A stretch of 64,000 bases of DNA, taken from contig NZ_LOJP01000001.1 in assembly GCF_001553785.1 (NCBI RefSeq), positions 1,788,926 to 1,852,925 on the forward strand, written 5' to 3'. The position numbers and the translations under genes are program-made. This document shows, piece after piece, positions 46,770 to 56,987 of this stretch. This stretch comes from Actinoplanes sp. TFC3. Lineage in GTDB: Bacteria > Actinomycetota > Actinomycetes > Mycobacteriales > Micromonosporaceae. The notes below the pieces were generated by a model. That model searched no databases. It had not been told where the DNA came from and worked only from the letters and a program-made list of their open reading frames with translations. Each line of letters starts with the position of its first letter. Position 1 is the stretch's first letter.

Positions 46770-47525
46770 GTGCAGGCCCCCATGAACGAGGAATTATCCC
46801 GCTATGTCGTGCCCCTGGCTCAGTTCGACGGTCTGGCACTGCAAGCCGAGGACCCGCGCCGCATAGCCTCGTTCTGGCATCACAATCTGCCAGATTCCCG
46901 GTACGACGCGGCGAGGCTGCGCCTCGACCCCAGCCCCCTTCGCGCCCGCGCCGAGATCCTGCGCCTGCTGCCCACCTCCCGCCTGGCCAGCGACCCCGCC
47001 CGCGTGCACGTCGACATCCGCCTGCCCGGCGGCGACCCCACCGCCCTGCTCGCCGCCGGCGCCACGGTTGTTCGTGAACCCGGCACCGACCCGTGGTGGG
47101 TGCTTGCCGACCCCGAAGGCAACCAGTTCTGCGGCTTCCCCTCGGTGGACGAGCGCCCGGCCGGCGTCTTCGAACTGGTCGTCAAGTGCCGCGACGCGCA
47201 CTCCCTGGCCTTCTGGTGGGGTCGGGTACTGGGTGGTGCCGTGGCCCACGAGGGCGAAGCCGCAGTGGTTTCCGGCGCGCCCGACTTTCCCTGGGACTAC
47301 ATGGTCTTCGACCCGGTGCCGGAGCCCCGCAAGGGACCCAACAGACTGCACTGGCACCTCATTCTGCGCGACTCGGACCCGCTGGAACTGGTAAAACTGG
47401 GCGCCACGGTGCTGCGCCGCCCCGGCGAACCCATGCCCTGCCCCACCACCGACGGCCACTGGATGCTGGCCGACCCGGAGGGCAACGAGTTCTGCGCTGT
47501 GCCGGCTGATCGGGACATACCGTAG
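46770..47525 (+). CDS. two-domain VOC (glyoxalase-like) protein
   Basis: This 251-residue protein has two glyoxalase-like modules. The first ends with WWVLADPEGNQFCGFP near residue 112 and the second with GHWMLADPEGNEFCAVP near residue 230; both show the DPEGN hallmark. Metal-ligand positions include His residues in VHVDIRLP and LHWHLIL. GTG 46770 is chosen for its AGGAG eight bases upstream. The substrate is unknown. Its TAG stop is part of the rnpB -10 box. Confidence 0.85.
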   Translation: MQAPMNEELSRYVVPLAQFDGLALQAEDPRRIASFWHHNLPDSRYDAARLRLDPSPLRARAEILRLLPTSRLASDPARVHVDIRLPGGDPTALLAAGATVVREPGTDPWWVLADPEGNQFCGFPSVDERPAGVFELVVKCRDAHSLAFWWGRVLGGAVAHEGEAAVVSGAPDFPWDYMVFDPVPEPRKGPNRLHWHLILRDSDPLELVKLGATVLRRPGEPMPCPTTDGHWMLADPEGNEFCAVPADRDIP

Positions 47526-47528
47526 AAT
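47523..47528 (+). promoter_or_regulatory. rnpB -10 element
   Basis: TAGAAT lies eight to thirteen bases before the first paired base of RNase P RNA at 47536, placing the transcript start correctly. The box begins with the TAG stop of the VOC gene. A -35 is not obvious (GTGCCG at 18 bp). Confidence 0.6.
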
Positions 47529-47535
47529 CGGCGCC

Positions 47536-47955
<420 letters not shown>

Positions 47956-48018
47956 CCCGAAATTTGCCTCTCTGCGGCATCCGAGCACGCACGCAATTGA
48001 AAGGCAATTCGCCTGGCT

Positions 48019-48753
48019 TCAGGCGACCGCGCCGATTGTTTTGTCGAGTTCGTCGATGAAGGGCCACGGCGGGTTCGGGTCGAGCTTCAGCCATAAGCTG
48101 CGGCCCAGTTGCCAGGCCGCTTGCACATTCTCATCGGTACGAGCAAAGCCCGCCACCAACTCGGCGGGCAATTCGTGTTCGGCCATTCTGGAGGGGGTTT
48201 GCCAGTGCTCGGTTGCGTTTACGCAGCGGCGGGCCATCCATAGTAGATGGCGGTTGGCGTGGGATAGGGCGTCGCGTTGGCGCAGGTGTTCGCCGCGTTG
48301 GCCTACGTGGTGGGCCAGGAGGAGCCAGTTGGCGAAGCGGCCGCAGATGTCGGCATCGTGGTCGATGGTGGCGGCTGGGTGGGGGAGGCGGTTGTGGCGG
48401 TCGACCAGGGGGACGCTCGGGGCTGCGGGCCAGGCGGCTACCGACTCGATCTGTGTAACGGGGGCAAAGTGGAATTCGCCTCTGATCAGGCCGGGGAAGA
48501 AGGCTACGTGGGCGCCGGACTCATTCTTGATCACGTGCAGGGGTGGGTGGACCTGGGTGATCCAGACGGTGGGGCTGGCCGGTGCCGTGGTGAAGAACAG
48601 CCAGAACTCGATATCGCTGTACTGGTCGGCGGTGCCCTGGGCGAAGGAGCCGTACATCAGGGCGGCGTCGAGAGCCGGGTCCGCCTCGCAGACGGCGCGG
48701 ACCCGGGCTATGAGGGCTAGATGAGGTCGGAGGGGTTCGTATTCGCGCCGCAC
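48019..48753 (-). CDS. nucleotidyltransferase-fold protein (Lnu-like)
   Basis: This 244-residue protein has LMYGSFAQGTADQYSDIEFWLFF near residue 33, the polymerase-beta nucleotidyltransferase signature GS-x10-DxE. The C-terminal helical region resembles lincosamide nucleotidyltransferases of the LnuB/LinF type. Drug modification is possible but unproven. GTG 48753 is the only sensible start, and it overlaps the dehydratase gene end by 37 bases. It shows slightly lower GC at third positions than core genes. Confidence 0.75.
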   Translation of the reverse strand: MRREYEPLRPHLALIARVRAVCEADPALDAALMYGSFAQGTADQYSDIEFWLFFTTAPASPTVWITQVHPPLHVIKNESGAHVAFFPGLIRGEFHFAPVTQIESVAAWPAAPSVPLVDRHNRLPHPAATIDHDADICGRFANWLLLAHHVGQRGEHLRQRDALSHANRHLLWMARRCVNATEHWQTPSRMAEHELPAELVAGFARTDENVQAAWQLGRSLWLKLDPNPPWPFIDELDKTIGAVA

Positions 48754-49625
48754 AGCAGAACCATTACTCGCTCGTCTTTTTCGGGTTGGTAGGCGCCGGA
48801 TGCCAATGCCGCCTGGGCCGCGGCGGTTCCGTGTTCGACCGCGAGGCGGTATTCGTCCCACAGGTAGCGACGGGCTTCGACGATGGCCTCATTCTCGACC
48901 AGAACCGAGGTCATCTTCTCTTCCACGGCGATCTCGTACGCGATCTGCCCCACGCGCCGGGCCCCCAGGGAATCCGCCGCTACGCCGGACACCGGGACAT
49001 CCACCGGGTGCCCTGCCGCCAGGGACGCATGCAGGGCACGGGCGGTCGCCGGCTCGACGGCTACGACCTTCTTCTGACCGTGCAGGGCAGCGGCCACCCC
49101 GGCGATCAGGCCACCCCCACCCACGGCCACCAGCACGGTGTCGAACGTTGCCTGGTCCAGCAGCTCCAACCCTAGAGTGCCGTTGCCCGCAACCATGTCC
49201 GGGTCGTCGTACGCGTGGCAGAAAACAGCGCCCGTGTGCTCTGCCCGTACCGTGGCTGCCTCAAATGCTTCTGCGTATTCACTGCCCACTTGCTGGACCG
49301 TGGCACCCAGCTTGACCAGCTTCGCGACCTTGACCGGCGGTGCCGTCTCCGGCACGTAAATCTCGGCCCTGGCCCCCACCGCCCGCGCCGCGTAAGCAGC
49401 GGCCAGGCCCGCGTTGCCCCCGGAAGCCGCGATGATGCCCGCAGCGGGCAGACCCTGCTCGGCCGCCGTCAGCACCTTGTTGAGCATGCCGCGGGTCTTG
49501 AACGAACCGGCGTGCTGCACCAGCTCCAGCTTGTAGAGCAGTGTGCCGGTGTCCAGGATCGGAGTCTTGCGAGCGCGGGCGCCGATCCGCTCAGCCGCCG
49601 CCTCAATCGCGTCGTTGCTAATCAC
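48717..49625 (-). CDS. threonine/serine dehydratase-family PLP enzyme
   Basis: This 302-residue fold-type II PLP enzyme has Lys in QHAGSFKTRGML near residue 44 forming the Schiff base. SGGNAGLA near residue 69 binds the carboxylate, and VAVGGGGLIAGVA near residue 170 binds the phosphate. A final MVLLCGANTNP segment is the usual Ser/Cys end motif. It has no regulatory ACT domain. Substrates could be L-threonine, serine or hydroxyaspartate. GTG 49625 has AAAGG upstream. Confidence 0.88.
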   Translation of the reverse strand: MISNDAIEAAAERIGARARKTPILDTGTLLYKLELVQHAGSFKTRGMLNKVLTAAEQGLPAAGIIAASGGNAGLAAAYAARAVGARAEIYVPETAPPVKVAKLVKLGATVQQVGSEYAEAFEAATVRAEHTGAVFCHAYDDPDMVAGNGTLGLELLDQATFDTVLVAVGGGGLIAGVAAALHGQKKVVAVEPATARALHASLAAGHPVDVPVSGVAADSLGARRVGQIAYEIAVEEKMTSVLVENEAIVEARRYLWDEYRLAVEHGTAAAQAALASGAYQPEKDERVMVLLCGANTNPSDLI

Positions 49626-49635
49626 CACACCTTTT

Positions 49636-50703
49636 CTACACCGCGGCGGCAGCAGTGTGCAGGCGGGCGCCCGCCGGGACGGGCTCACGGTTTCCCACGA
49701 GGCGGGCCAGGTCGAGCAGGCGGTTGGAGAAGCCCCACTCGTTGTCGAACCAGCCGCGGACCTTGATGCGGCCGTCGGCGGTGGTGCGGGTGCCGGCCGG
49801 GTCGAACATGCAGGAGGCCGGGTTGTCGCGTACGTCGATGGAGACGCTGGGCTCGGGGTCGTAGTCGATGATGCCGCGCATGGAACCGGCGGCGGCCTCG
49901 GACATCGCCCGGTTGACCTCTTCCACGGTGACCGGGCGTTCGGTCAGCCCGCCGAGCTCGGCCAGCGAACCGATCGGGGTGGGCACGCAGAAGTAGCTGT
50001 GGCAGACCTCGCCGAGGCGGGGCAGGGCGACGCTGACCAGGTCGCCGGTCACGTGGTCGTGCGGGATGATGCTCTGCGTGGCGGCCCGGCCCAGCCGCAG
50101 GTCGTCGCGGGAGGTGCCGGTGGCCGTGTCGTGCGGCTTCTGCCAGCCCTGCATGGCCAGCACCACGCAGGTGTGGGCGCTGTGCAGGCCGAAGCGGTCG
50201 AGCAGAACCTTCGCCATCACCGACAACGCGTTGACGCCGCAGGAAGCGGGGGAGATGACGTCATGGAGCGCGGCGTCGTAGCGCTCGTGGTTGACGCCGT
50301 AAAGCAGGAAGGCATCCGGGTTGTCGGCCGAGGCGCTGATCACGACCTTGCGGGCGCCGCCGTTGGTGATGTGGGCGCGGGCGGCCTCGCCGCTGCGGAA
50401 GCGTCCGGTGGCCTCGATGACCACGTCGACGTCCGCCTCCGACCAGGGGATCCGGCCCGGCTGGGGTTCCTGGAACGAACGCACCTCGTGGCCGTTGACG
50501 ATCAGAAAACCGGGGCGCGAGTCGACCGGACCGGCGAATCGCCCGCGTAAGCTGTCGCGTTTCAAGCCGTATGCCAAACGGTCCGGCGGGGCGAGGTCAT
50601 TAATGGCGGCAACCGTAATTTCAGGATCGTGGGAGGTGCTGGCGATACGCATAAGGCTGCGCCCGATCCGACCGAAACCGTTGATGCCGATCCTGACACT
50701 CAC
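49636..50703 (-). CDS. atypical glyceraldehyde-3-phosphate dehydrogenase paralogue
   Basis: In this 355-residue GAPDH-fold protein the NAD-binding GINGFGRIGR and the C-terminal WFDNEWGFSNR are standard. The active site is not. The normal SCTTNC reads SCGVNA, with Cys155 kept. The catalytic His, 27 residues later, is replaced by Leu182 (CVVLAMQGWQK against the usual TTVHATTATQK). The phosphate-site motif STGAAKA is also lost (HDHVTGDL). Normal glycolytic activity is therefore unlikely. GTG 50703 has AAGGAG six bases upstream. Confidence 0.85.
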   Translation of the reverse strand: MSVRIGINGFGRIGRSLMRIASTSHDPEITVAAINDLAPPDRLAYGLKRDSLRGRFAGPVDSRPGFLIVNGHEVRSFQEPQPGRIPWSEADVDVVIEATGRFRSGEAARAHITNGGARKVVISASADNPDAFLLYGVNHERYDAALHDVISPASCGVNALSVMAKVLLDRFGLHSAHTCVVLAMQGWQKPHDTATGTSRDDLRLGRAATQSIIPHDHVTGDLVSVALPRLGEVCHSYFCVPTPIGSLAELGGLTERPVTVEEVNRAMSEAAAGSMRGIIDYDPEPSVSIDVRDNPASCMFDPAGTRTTADGRIKVRGWFDNEWGFSNRLLDLARLVGNREPVPAGARLHTAAAAV

Positions 50704-50793
50704 CAAGAACTCCTTGCGGCCGGTCGATCAACAAAGCACACGCGCGACGCGACCGGTCGATAACGGTAGATTCAACCGGCGGTCACATACCCG

Positions 50794-50822
50794 ACACTAG
50801 GAGTGTGCAAGTTGCACGTCAA
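50794..50822 (-). promoter_or_regulatory. promoter of the GAPDH-like gene with palindromes
   Basis: On the minus strand, TTGACG (50822-50817), exactly 17 bp, then TAGTGT (50799-50794) form a strong sigma-70-type promoter. The spacer contains the palindrome GTGCAA-G-TTGCAC (50805-50817 on the plus strand), and a second palindrome ACACT-AGG-AGTGT (50794-50806) covers the -10. The leader to the start codon is about 85 nt. Confidence 0.75.
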
Positions 50823-51133
50823 CCGGAGCGCAGGAGGGGATGCTCACAGACACGCGCCCGGCCGCGAAGCCGTCACGATGATCTGATAATCCCTCCTGGA
50901 CAGTGGTGTTCACCAGGCAATACGTGGACCTTGAACGCTGTCCGCGCGAATCGGATCGAGCCGGGCGACCCGGCCGAGGTGCCCGATCTTGCCTGCATCG
51001 CGGTGATCAAGGGCAAAAGGCCGGGAGAAAGGCATCGGGCCTGCAGGGACGGCCCGCAGCCATTAAGAGAATGGCGTTACGGAACGCGCGGAACCCGGAT
51101 TCCCGCGGCGCTGCGGAATGCGCGCAGAATGGA
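50823..51133. other. intergenic region, no confident gene
   Basis: A + strand frame from 50805 to 51179 has G/C-ending codons in its middle (PPGQWCSPGNTWTLNAVRA) but begins in the promoter palindrome and overlaps a better gene on the other strand, so it is not called. No RNA gene or terminator is recognised. Confidence 0.4.
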
Positions 51134-51478
51134 TCACACGAGGGCGCTGAGCGACTCGACGCCGGTCGCGGTGAAGTAGTAGACGGCGTGCCCCTGGTGC
51201 AGGCTCAGTAAACGGCCGACCTGTTCGCGCTGCGCCCGGCAAGCCGGAATGACGAGCAGCACATGGCCTTGCTGCCGGCCTTGCAGGTAAAGGTTCATGA
51301 TGGTGGTGTCACGGCCCCAGTCCAGCCGGCGACGGTTGGCCGGGTGCTGCGGACGTACCGGAAAGGGAGCGAAACCCTCGGCCAGCAGGGATGCCACGGC
51401 GCCCTGGGCCCGCGCTTGATTGGGAAACAGCCCGGCGACCGCGTCGATCGGGCGGGGGATGAATTCCTGGGGGTACAT
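51134..51478 (-). CDS. hypothetical protein, stress-protein-17M-like domain
   Basis: In this 114-residue protein, AVAGLFPNQARAQGAVASLLAEGF near residue 13 and QGHVLLVIPACRAQREQVGRLLSLHQGHAVYYF near residue 70 resemble the duplicated ferredoxin-like pattern of the general stress protein 17M (YflT-like) domain. That domain sits in small stress proteins of unknown mechanism. The match is weak. The gene is divergent from the following membrane protein gene. Confidence 0.55.
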   Translation of the reverse strand: MYPQEFIPRPIDAVAGLFPNQARAQGAVASLLAEGFAPFPVRPQHPANRRRLDWGRDTTIMNLYLQGRQQGHVLLVIPACRAQREQVGRLLSLHQGHAVYYFTATGVESLSALV

Positions 51479-51657
51479 GAACGCAGGCTAGGACGGCGAA
51501 GCTGGGCCGGGAACATGGCAAGCGCATTCCCGACACAACAGCTATCCGCACCGTAAAACGACATCAAGGTCATCCCGGGACACTCGCTCGGCATGGCACG
51601 ACTCGGGGAGCGGGAAAACAGCCACGCGCCGCGTTGATCTCCGCGATGCTGGAAACC

Positions 51658-52806
51658 ATGGTCGACGGGGACAATCAGATCAAATCGGTACGCCAGTTTC
51701 GCCGGTTCGCGCTGGTGGTCTGCATCGCCGGCGCTCTCGTGCAGCTCGGCCTGACCGCGTACTACCTGGGCATGGGACACAAGGCCACACCTCACGACGT
51801 ACCCGTGGGATTGGTCTCGCCGACCGCCAAGCAGGCGCCGATCCAGAACATGCTGGAGCGCGAGCGGGTCTTCCGGGTGCGCATCTACAAGTCCGCTGAT
51901 GATCTCGAGGACGGCATCCTGCGGCGCGAGGTCTATGGCGGGGTGGATGTGACCAACCCGCAGCCGAGGCTCTATATCGCGAGCGCCGCCGGGGTGTCCG
52001 CGGCCAGCCTGTTGCGGACCACTTTCTCCACCGTGCTGCAGCAGGAGAACGCCGAGCAACTCCAGGCGCTCAAGGACAAGGGCGACACGGTGACCATCGA
52101 GCAGGCGGCGGTCCTGGCCCAGCCCGCGGTGGTCGCCGATGTGGTGCCGCTGCCACCCGACGACGTCAACGGCGCGTCGCTGGGCTTCCTGGTCCAGGCC
52201 CTTGCGCTCGGCGGCACCATCGCTTCGGTCGGGCTCGGCCGGCTCATCCCGCGCACCAGACGCTCCTGGAAGCGGGGATTGGGGCATTTGATAACCCTCA
52301 TTGTGTACGCCGTGAGCTCGGCCGCCGTCGTCCTGTGGTCGATGAGCTGGTTCCACGTAGGCGACGGGGCCAGCCAGCGCGAGATGTTCGCCATCTACGG
52401 ACTGGTGTCCCTGGCGATCACCGGGTCGACGGCCGGCGCGGTGGCGTTGTTCGGACCCGGCGGCGCCCTGCTCGGCATGCTGTACTTCTCGATCGGCACG
52501 GTGATCTCCGGCGCCAGCATCCTCCCGGAGTTCCTGCCGGCGTTCGGGCGCGTCTTCGGCGAGAACCTGCCCACCGGCGCCGGGGTGCAGGCGGTGCGCG
52601 ACAACCTGTACTTCCCGGACGCGCCGATCGGCTCGCACCTGGTCGTGCTGGGCCTGTATGCGGGTATCGGCTGCCTGTTGGTGCTGGTTACGAACCTGAT
52701 GCCGAACCGCAGCGACCGGCACGCCGAACTCGAACTCGACATGATCGACCGCATCGAGGGCAACGACGTGCGCGAACCGGCAACACTTCCCACGGTTGTC
52801 GTCTGA
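51658..52806 (+). CDS. ABC-2/YhgE-like multi-pass membrane protein (DUF3533-like)
   Basis: This 382-residue protein starts with one N-terminal membrane helix (about residues 17-40). A large extracytoplasmic domain (about 45-170) follows, containing VPVGLVSP and a GGVDVTNPQPRLYIASAAG segment typical of YhgE/Pip. The C-terminal half has about five membrane helices. Family members resemble permease halves of type 2 ABC exporters and phage-receptor-like proteins. No ATPase is adjacent. ATG 51646 and TTG 51634 are alternative starts. Confidence 0.75.
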   Translation: MVDGDNQIKSVRQFRRFALVVCIAGALVQLGLTAYYLGMGHKATPHDVPVGLVSPTAKQAPIQNMLERERVFRVRIYKSADDLEDGILRREVYGGVDVTNPQPRLYIASAAGVSAASLLRTTFSTVLQQENAEQLQALKDKGDTVTIEQAAVLAQPAVVADVVPLPPDDVNGASLGFLVQALALGGTIASVGLGRLIPRTRRSWKRGLGHLITLIVYAVSSAAVVLWSMSWFHVGDGASQREMFAIYGLVSLAITGSTAGAVALFGPGGALLGMLYFSIGTVISGASILPEFLPAFGRVFGENLPTGAGVQAVRDNLYFPDAPIGSHLVVLGLYAGIGCLLVLVTNLMPNRSDRHAELELDMIDRIEGNDVREPATLPTVVV

Positions 52807-52933
52807 TCTCTGCCTGCCCGCGGCGGGAAACCCATGCCAATCTTGATCCGTTGTGACCTTCGGCTCGTGGATCCCTTAACAAGTGCGGAGTACGGTCGAT
52901 CCCGTGCTTGAAGCGTCAAGTTAAGGGAGCCTC

Positions 52934-53542
52934 ATGTCGATTCGCAGCCGCGTCACCGTCCCGCTCAAGTTCGCGGACGGCTACAGCACCACGGCCGAGG
53001 TCATCACGTTCCACGACCTGGCCGACGGCAAGGAGCACCTGGCCCTGGCACTCGGTGACGCGGCCGGAGCCGAGGTCCCGCTCGTCCGGCCGCACTCGGA
53101 GTGCATGACCGGCGACGTCTTCGGCTCGCAGCGCTGCGACTGCGGCCCCCAGTTGCGCGAAGCCGTCGAGCGGATCGCCCAGGCCGGTGGCTACCTGCTC
53201 TACCTGCGCCAGGAGGGCCGGGGCATCGGGCTGTACGCCAAGCTCGACGCGTACGCACTGCAGGACGCCGGGCTGGACACCTACGAGGCGAACCGGGCAC
53301 TCGGGCACGCCGACGACGAGCGGGACTACACGGCGGCGGCACAGATGCTGGCCGCGCTGGGCGCCACCACCGTCGACCTGCTGACCAACAACCCGGACAA
53401 GGCGGCCCAGTTGCGCGCGCTCGGGGTCGACGTGCGCAACGTCCGGCCCACCGCGGTGCACGCCTCGGACGCCAACGTGCACTACCTGCAAGCCAAGATC
53501 TCACACACCGCGCACACCATCGATCTGCCGCTGGCGGTCTGA
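52934..53542 (+). CDS. ribA: GTP cyclohydrolase II
   Basis: This 202-residue enzyme converts GTP to the first pyrimidine intermediate of riboflavin synthesis. Zinc ligands Cys57, Cys68 and Cys70 lie in CMTGDVFGSQRCDC, and LRQEGRGIGLYAKL near residue 91 is the GTP-binding signature. It is a stand-alone enzyme without the RibB domain. AAGGGAG lies before ATG 52934. No FMN riboswitch is seen upstream and no other rib gene is nearby, so it may serve a secondary role. Confidence 0.93.
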   Translation: MSIRSRVTVPLKFADGYSTTAEVITFHDLADGKEHLALALGDAAGAEVPLVRPHSECMTGDVFGSQRCDCGPQLREAVERIAQAGGYLLYLRQEGRGIGLYAKLDAYALQDAGLDTYEANRALGHADDERDYTAAAQMLAALGATTVDLLTNNPDKAAQLRALGVDVRNVRPTAVHASDANVHYLQAKISHTAHTIDLPLAV

Positions 53543-53592
53543 CTTTCCCGGGTGCTTCTAAGGATGCAGCCGGGAGTGCCGAAGTAGCAGGC

Positions 53593-54237
53593 GTGGGGAT
53601 CGAGGGCGTCAACAGCAGGATCGCGACCATCCAGGCGCGCATGATCGCGATGCAGACCCAGCAGGCCACCAAGCCGGCGACGACCTCGTCCACCACGGGC
53701 GCCACGGGGGCCACCACGGCCTCGGGGGCCTCGTTCGCCAACGCGCTGGCCAGCGCGATGACCACCCAGTCGTCGAACACCACCTCAACCGCTGCGACCG
53801 CTGCAACCGCTGCCAAGAGTTACACGCTGAACAGCAAGGGGATTCCGACCGAGCTGGCGGCGTACGGGAACGGCAAGATCCCGGCCGGCGCGCTGGAGAA
53901 GGTCGGCAACACCAATCACAAGCTGTGGGCGCCAGCGGCGGAGAACCTCAACCGGATGATGCAGGACGCCAAGGCCCAGGGCGTCACGATCGGCATCACC
54001 GATTCTTACCGGCCGTACGAGGAACAGGTCGATCTGGCCAAGCGCAAGGGGCTCTATTCCCAGGGCGGGCTCGCGGCCAAGCCCGGCACCAGCGAACATG
54101 GCTGGGGCATGGCCACCGACCTTGACCTGAACGCCAAGGCGCTGACATGGGTGCGGGCCAACGCCGACAAGTACGGCTTCGTGGAGAACGTGCCGCGCGA
54201 GTCGTGGCACTGGGCGTACAAGCCGAAGAGCGCTTGA
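53593..54237 (+). CDS. M15 (VanY-type) D-Ala-D-Ala carboxypeptidase-like protein
   Basis: In this 214-residue protein the C-terminal M15 domain has DSYRPYEEQ, SEHGWGMATDLDL (zinc ligands His and Asp) and ESWHWAY (general base Glu and zinc His). The N-terminus has no signal peptide but a short helix GIEGVNSRIATIQARMIAM followed by a 60-residue Thr/Ser/Ala-rich linker. This front end resembles peptidases in actinobacterial flagellar clusters (inference). GTG 53593 is the only plausible start after ribA. Confidence 0.8.
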   Translation: MGIEGVNSRIATIQARMIAMQTQQATKPATTSSTTGATGATTASGASFANALASAMTTQSSNTTSTAATAATAAKSYTLNSKGIPTELAAYGNGKIPAGALEKVGNTNHKLWAPAAENLNRMMQDAKAQGVTIGITDSYRPYEEQVDLAKRKGLYSQGGLAAKPGTSEHGWGMATDLDLNAKALTWVRANADKYGFVENVPRESWHWAYKPKSA

Positions 54238-54251
54238 TCTTTTGTTTGCTT

Positions 54252-56179
<1,928 letters not shown>

Positions 56180-56194
56180 CGGTTGAAGTTGCTT

Positions 56195-56228
56195 CGGCCC
56201 CGTCTCCCGATGGTGGGAGGCGGGGCCG
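56195..56228 (+). terminator. asd intrinsic terminator
   Basis: CGGCCCCGTCTCCC (56195-56208) pairs with GGGAGGCGGGGCCG (56215-56228), 14 bp with one G-U pair, followed by TTTG. Confidence 0.85.
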
Positions 56229-56590
56229 TTTGCTGTTCCGGGCCTGGGGGCTGCTCGGCCCGGCGGCCGGCCTCGGCTGCGGCGCCGCCGTCGTCGAACC
56301 AGGTGCTGGTCAGGGCGATGTCGTCGCGGACCATGGCGGGTTGCTGGTGGCCGAGGGCGAAGGGCTATCAGTCCGTCGAGATCACCGGCGTTGGTTCGCT
56401 CGATGAAAAATCGGGCCAGGCCGGTCGGTTCGTGGGCTCTCGGGCGTGGCATGGCGGGGAGTCCGGCACGGTGCGGGGCTTGGATCGTACCTCCTCTTTT
56501 GGGGAGTCTTCTTGACGTTCCACATTGGAAAATTGGGGCTTTTTGCGTGAATCGGTAGCGCATGGTCGTTTTGAGGTGCACAGTGATTGC
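56229..56590. other. intergenic region, no gene recognised
   Basis: These 360 bp between the asd terminator and the next small gene contain only short frames without ribosome sites and with mixed codon use. AT content rises near 56500-56560 (TTTTGGGG, TTTTTGCG), where a promoter for the next gene is likely. Confidence 0.4.
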
Positions 56591-56794
56591 ATGAACGACA
56601 GTGGGCCCCGCGGCGGCTACTTCTGGTGCCTCCGCCACAAGCGGGTCGAGTCCGGCGACGACGTGTGTCCCGCCCAGTTCCGGCTCGGTCCGTATGCCTC
56701 CGCAGACGACGCCACGCACGCACTCGAGAACGTCGAGAAGCGCAATGCGGCATGGGATGACGAGGACGCCCGCTGGACCGGGGAGGTCAGCTAA
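56591..56794 (+). CDS. small conserved actinobacterial protein (SPOR-like)
   Basis: In this 67-residue soluble protein, GGYFWCLRHKRVESGDDVC near residue 9 has two Cys that could pair or bind metal. LGPYASADDATHALENVEKRNAAWD near residue 33 has the alternating pattern of SPOR-like repeats. Similar short proteins with a YWCLKH start occur widely in actinomycetes; none has a known function. ATG 56591 has GAGGTG upstream. A hairpin follows the stop. Confidence 0.7.
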   Translation: MNDSGPRGGYFWCLRHKRVESGDDVCPAQFRLGPYASADDATHALENVEKRNAAWDDEDARWTGEVS

Positions 56795-56814
56795 CACCGG
56801 TACGAAAGCGTGGT

Positions 56815-56846
56815 GTCCACGCCGGAACCCTCGGTTCCGGGTGGAC
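56815..56846 (+). terminator. hairpin terminator before the H1-like gene
   Basis: GTCCAC-G-CCGGAACC (56815-56829) pairs with GGTTCCGG-GTGGAC (56833-56846) around CTC, with one bulged base, and is followed by TTCTT. It probably ends the small upstream gene's transcript. Confidence 0.65.
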
Positions 56847-56987
56847 TTCTTGCTCTCTCACCGGAACCTCCGGCCCTGGCCGGAAACTTGGCTCCGGCCG
56901 GCTTCGGCTCCGGCTGGAATCTTCGGTCTCCAAGCGGAGACGAGCCCGTAGTCATTCGCGCAGTCATTCGCAAGGAGGAAGTACCCC

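Noticed and set aside
50805..51179. A 124-residue + strand frame
   Set aside because: It begins inside the GAPDH-like promoter palindrome and overlaps the better-supported gene at 51134-51478; only part of it has good codon use.
52807..52933. FMN riboswitch before ribA
   Set aside because: The 127-bp leader lacks the conserved FMN aptamer blocks; only a plain ribosome site is visible.
53101..53592. Upstream extension of the M15 peptidase gene into ribA
   Set aside because: The extension is ribA in another frame and is Arg-rich; it adds no signal peptide.
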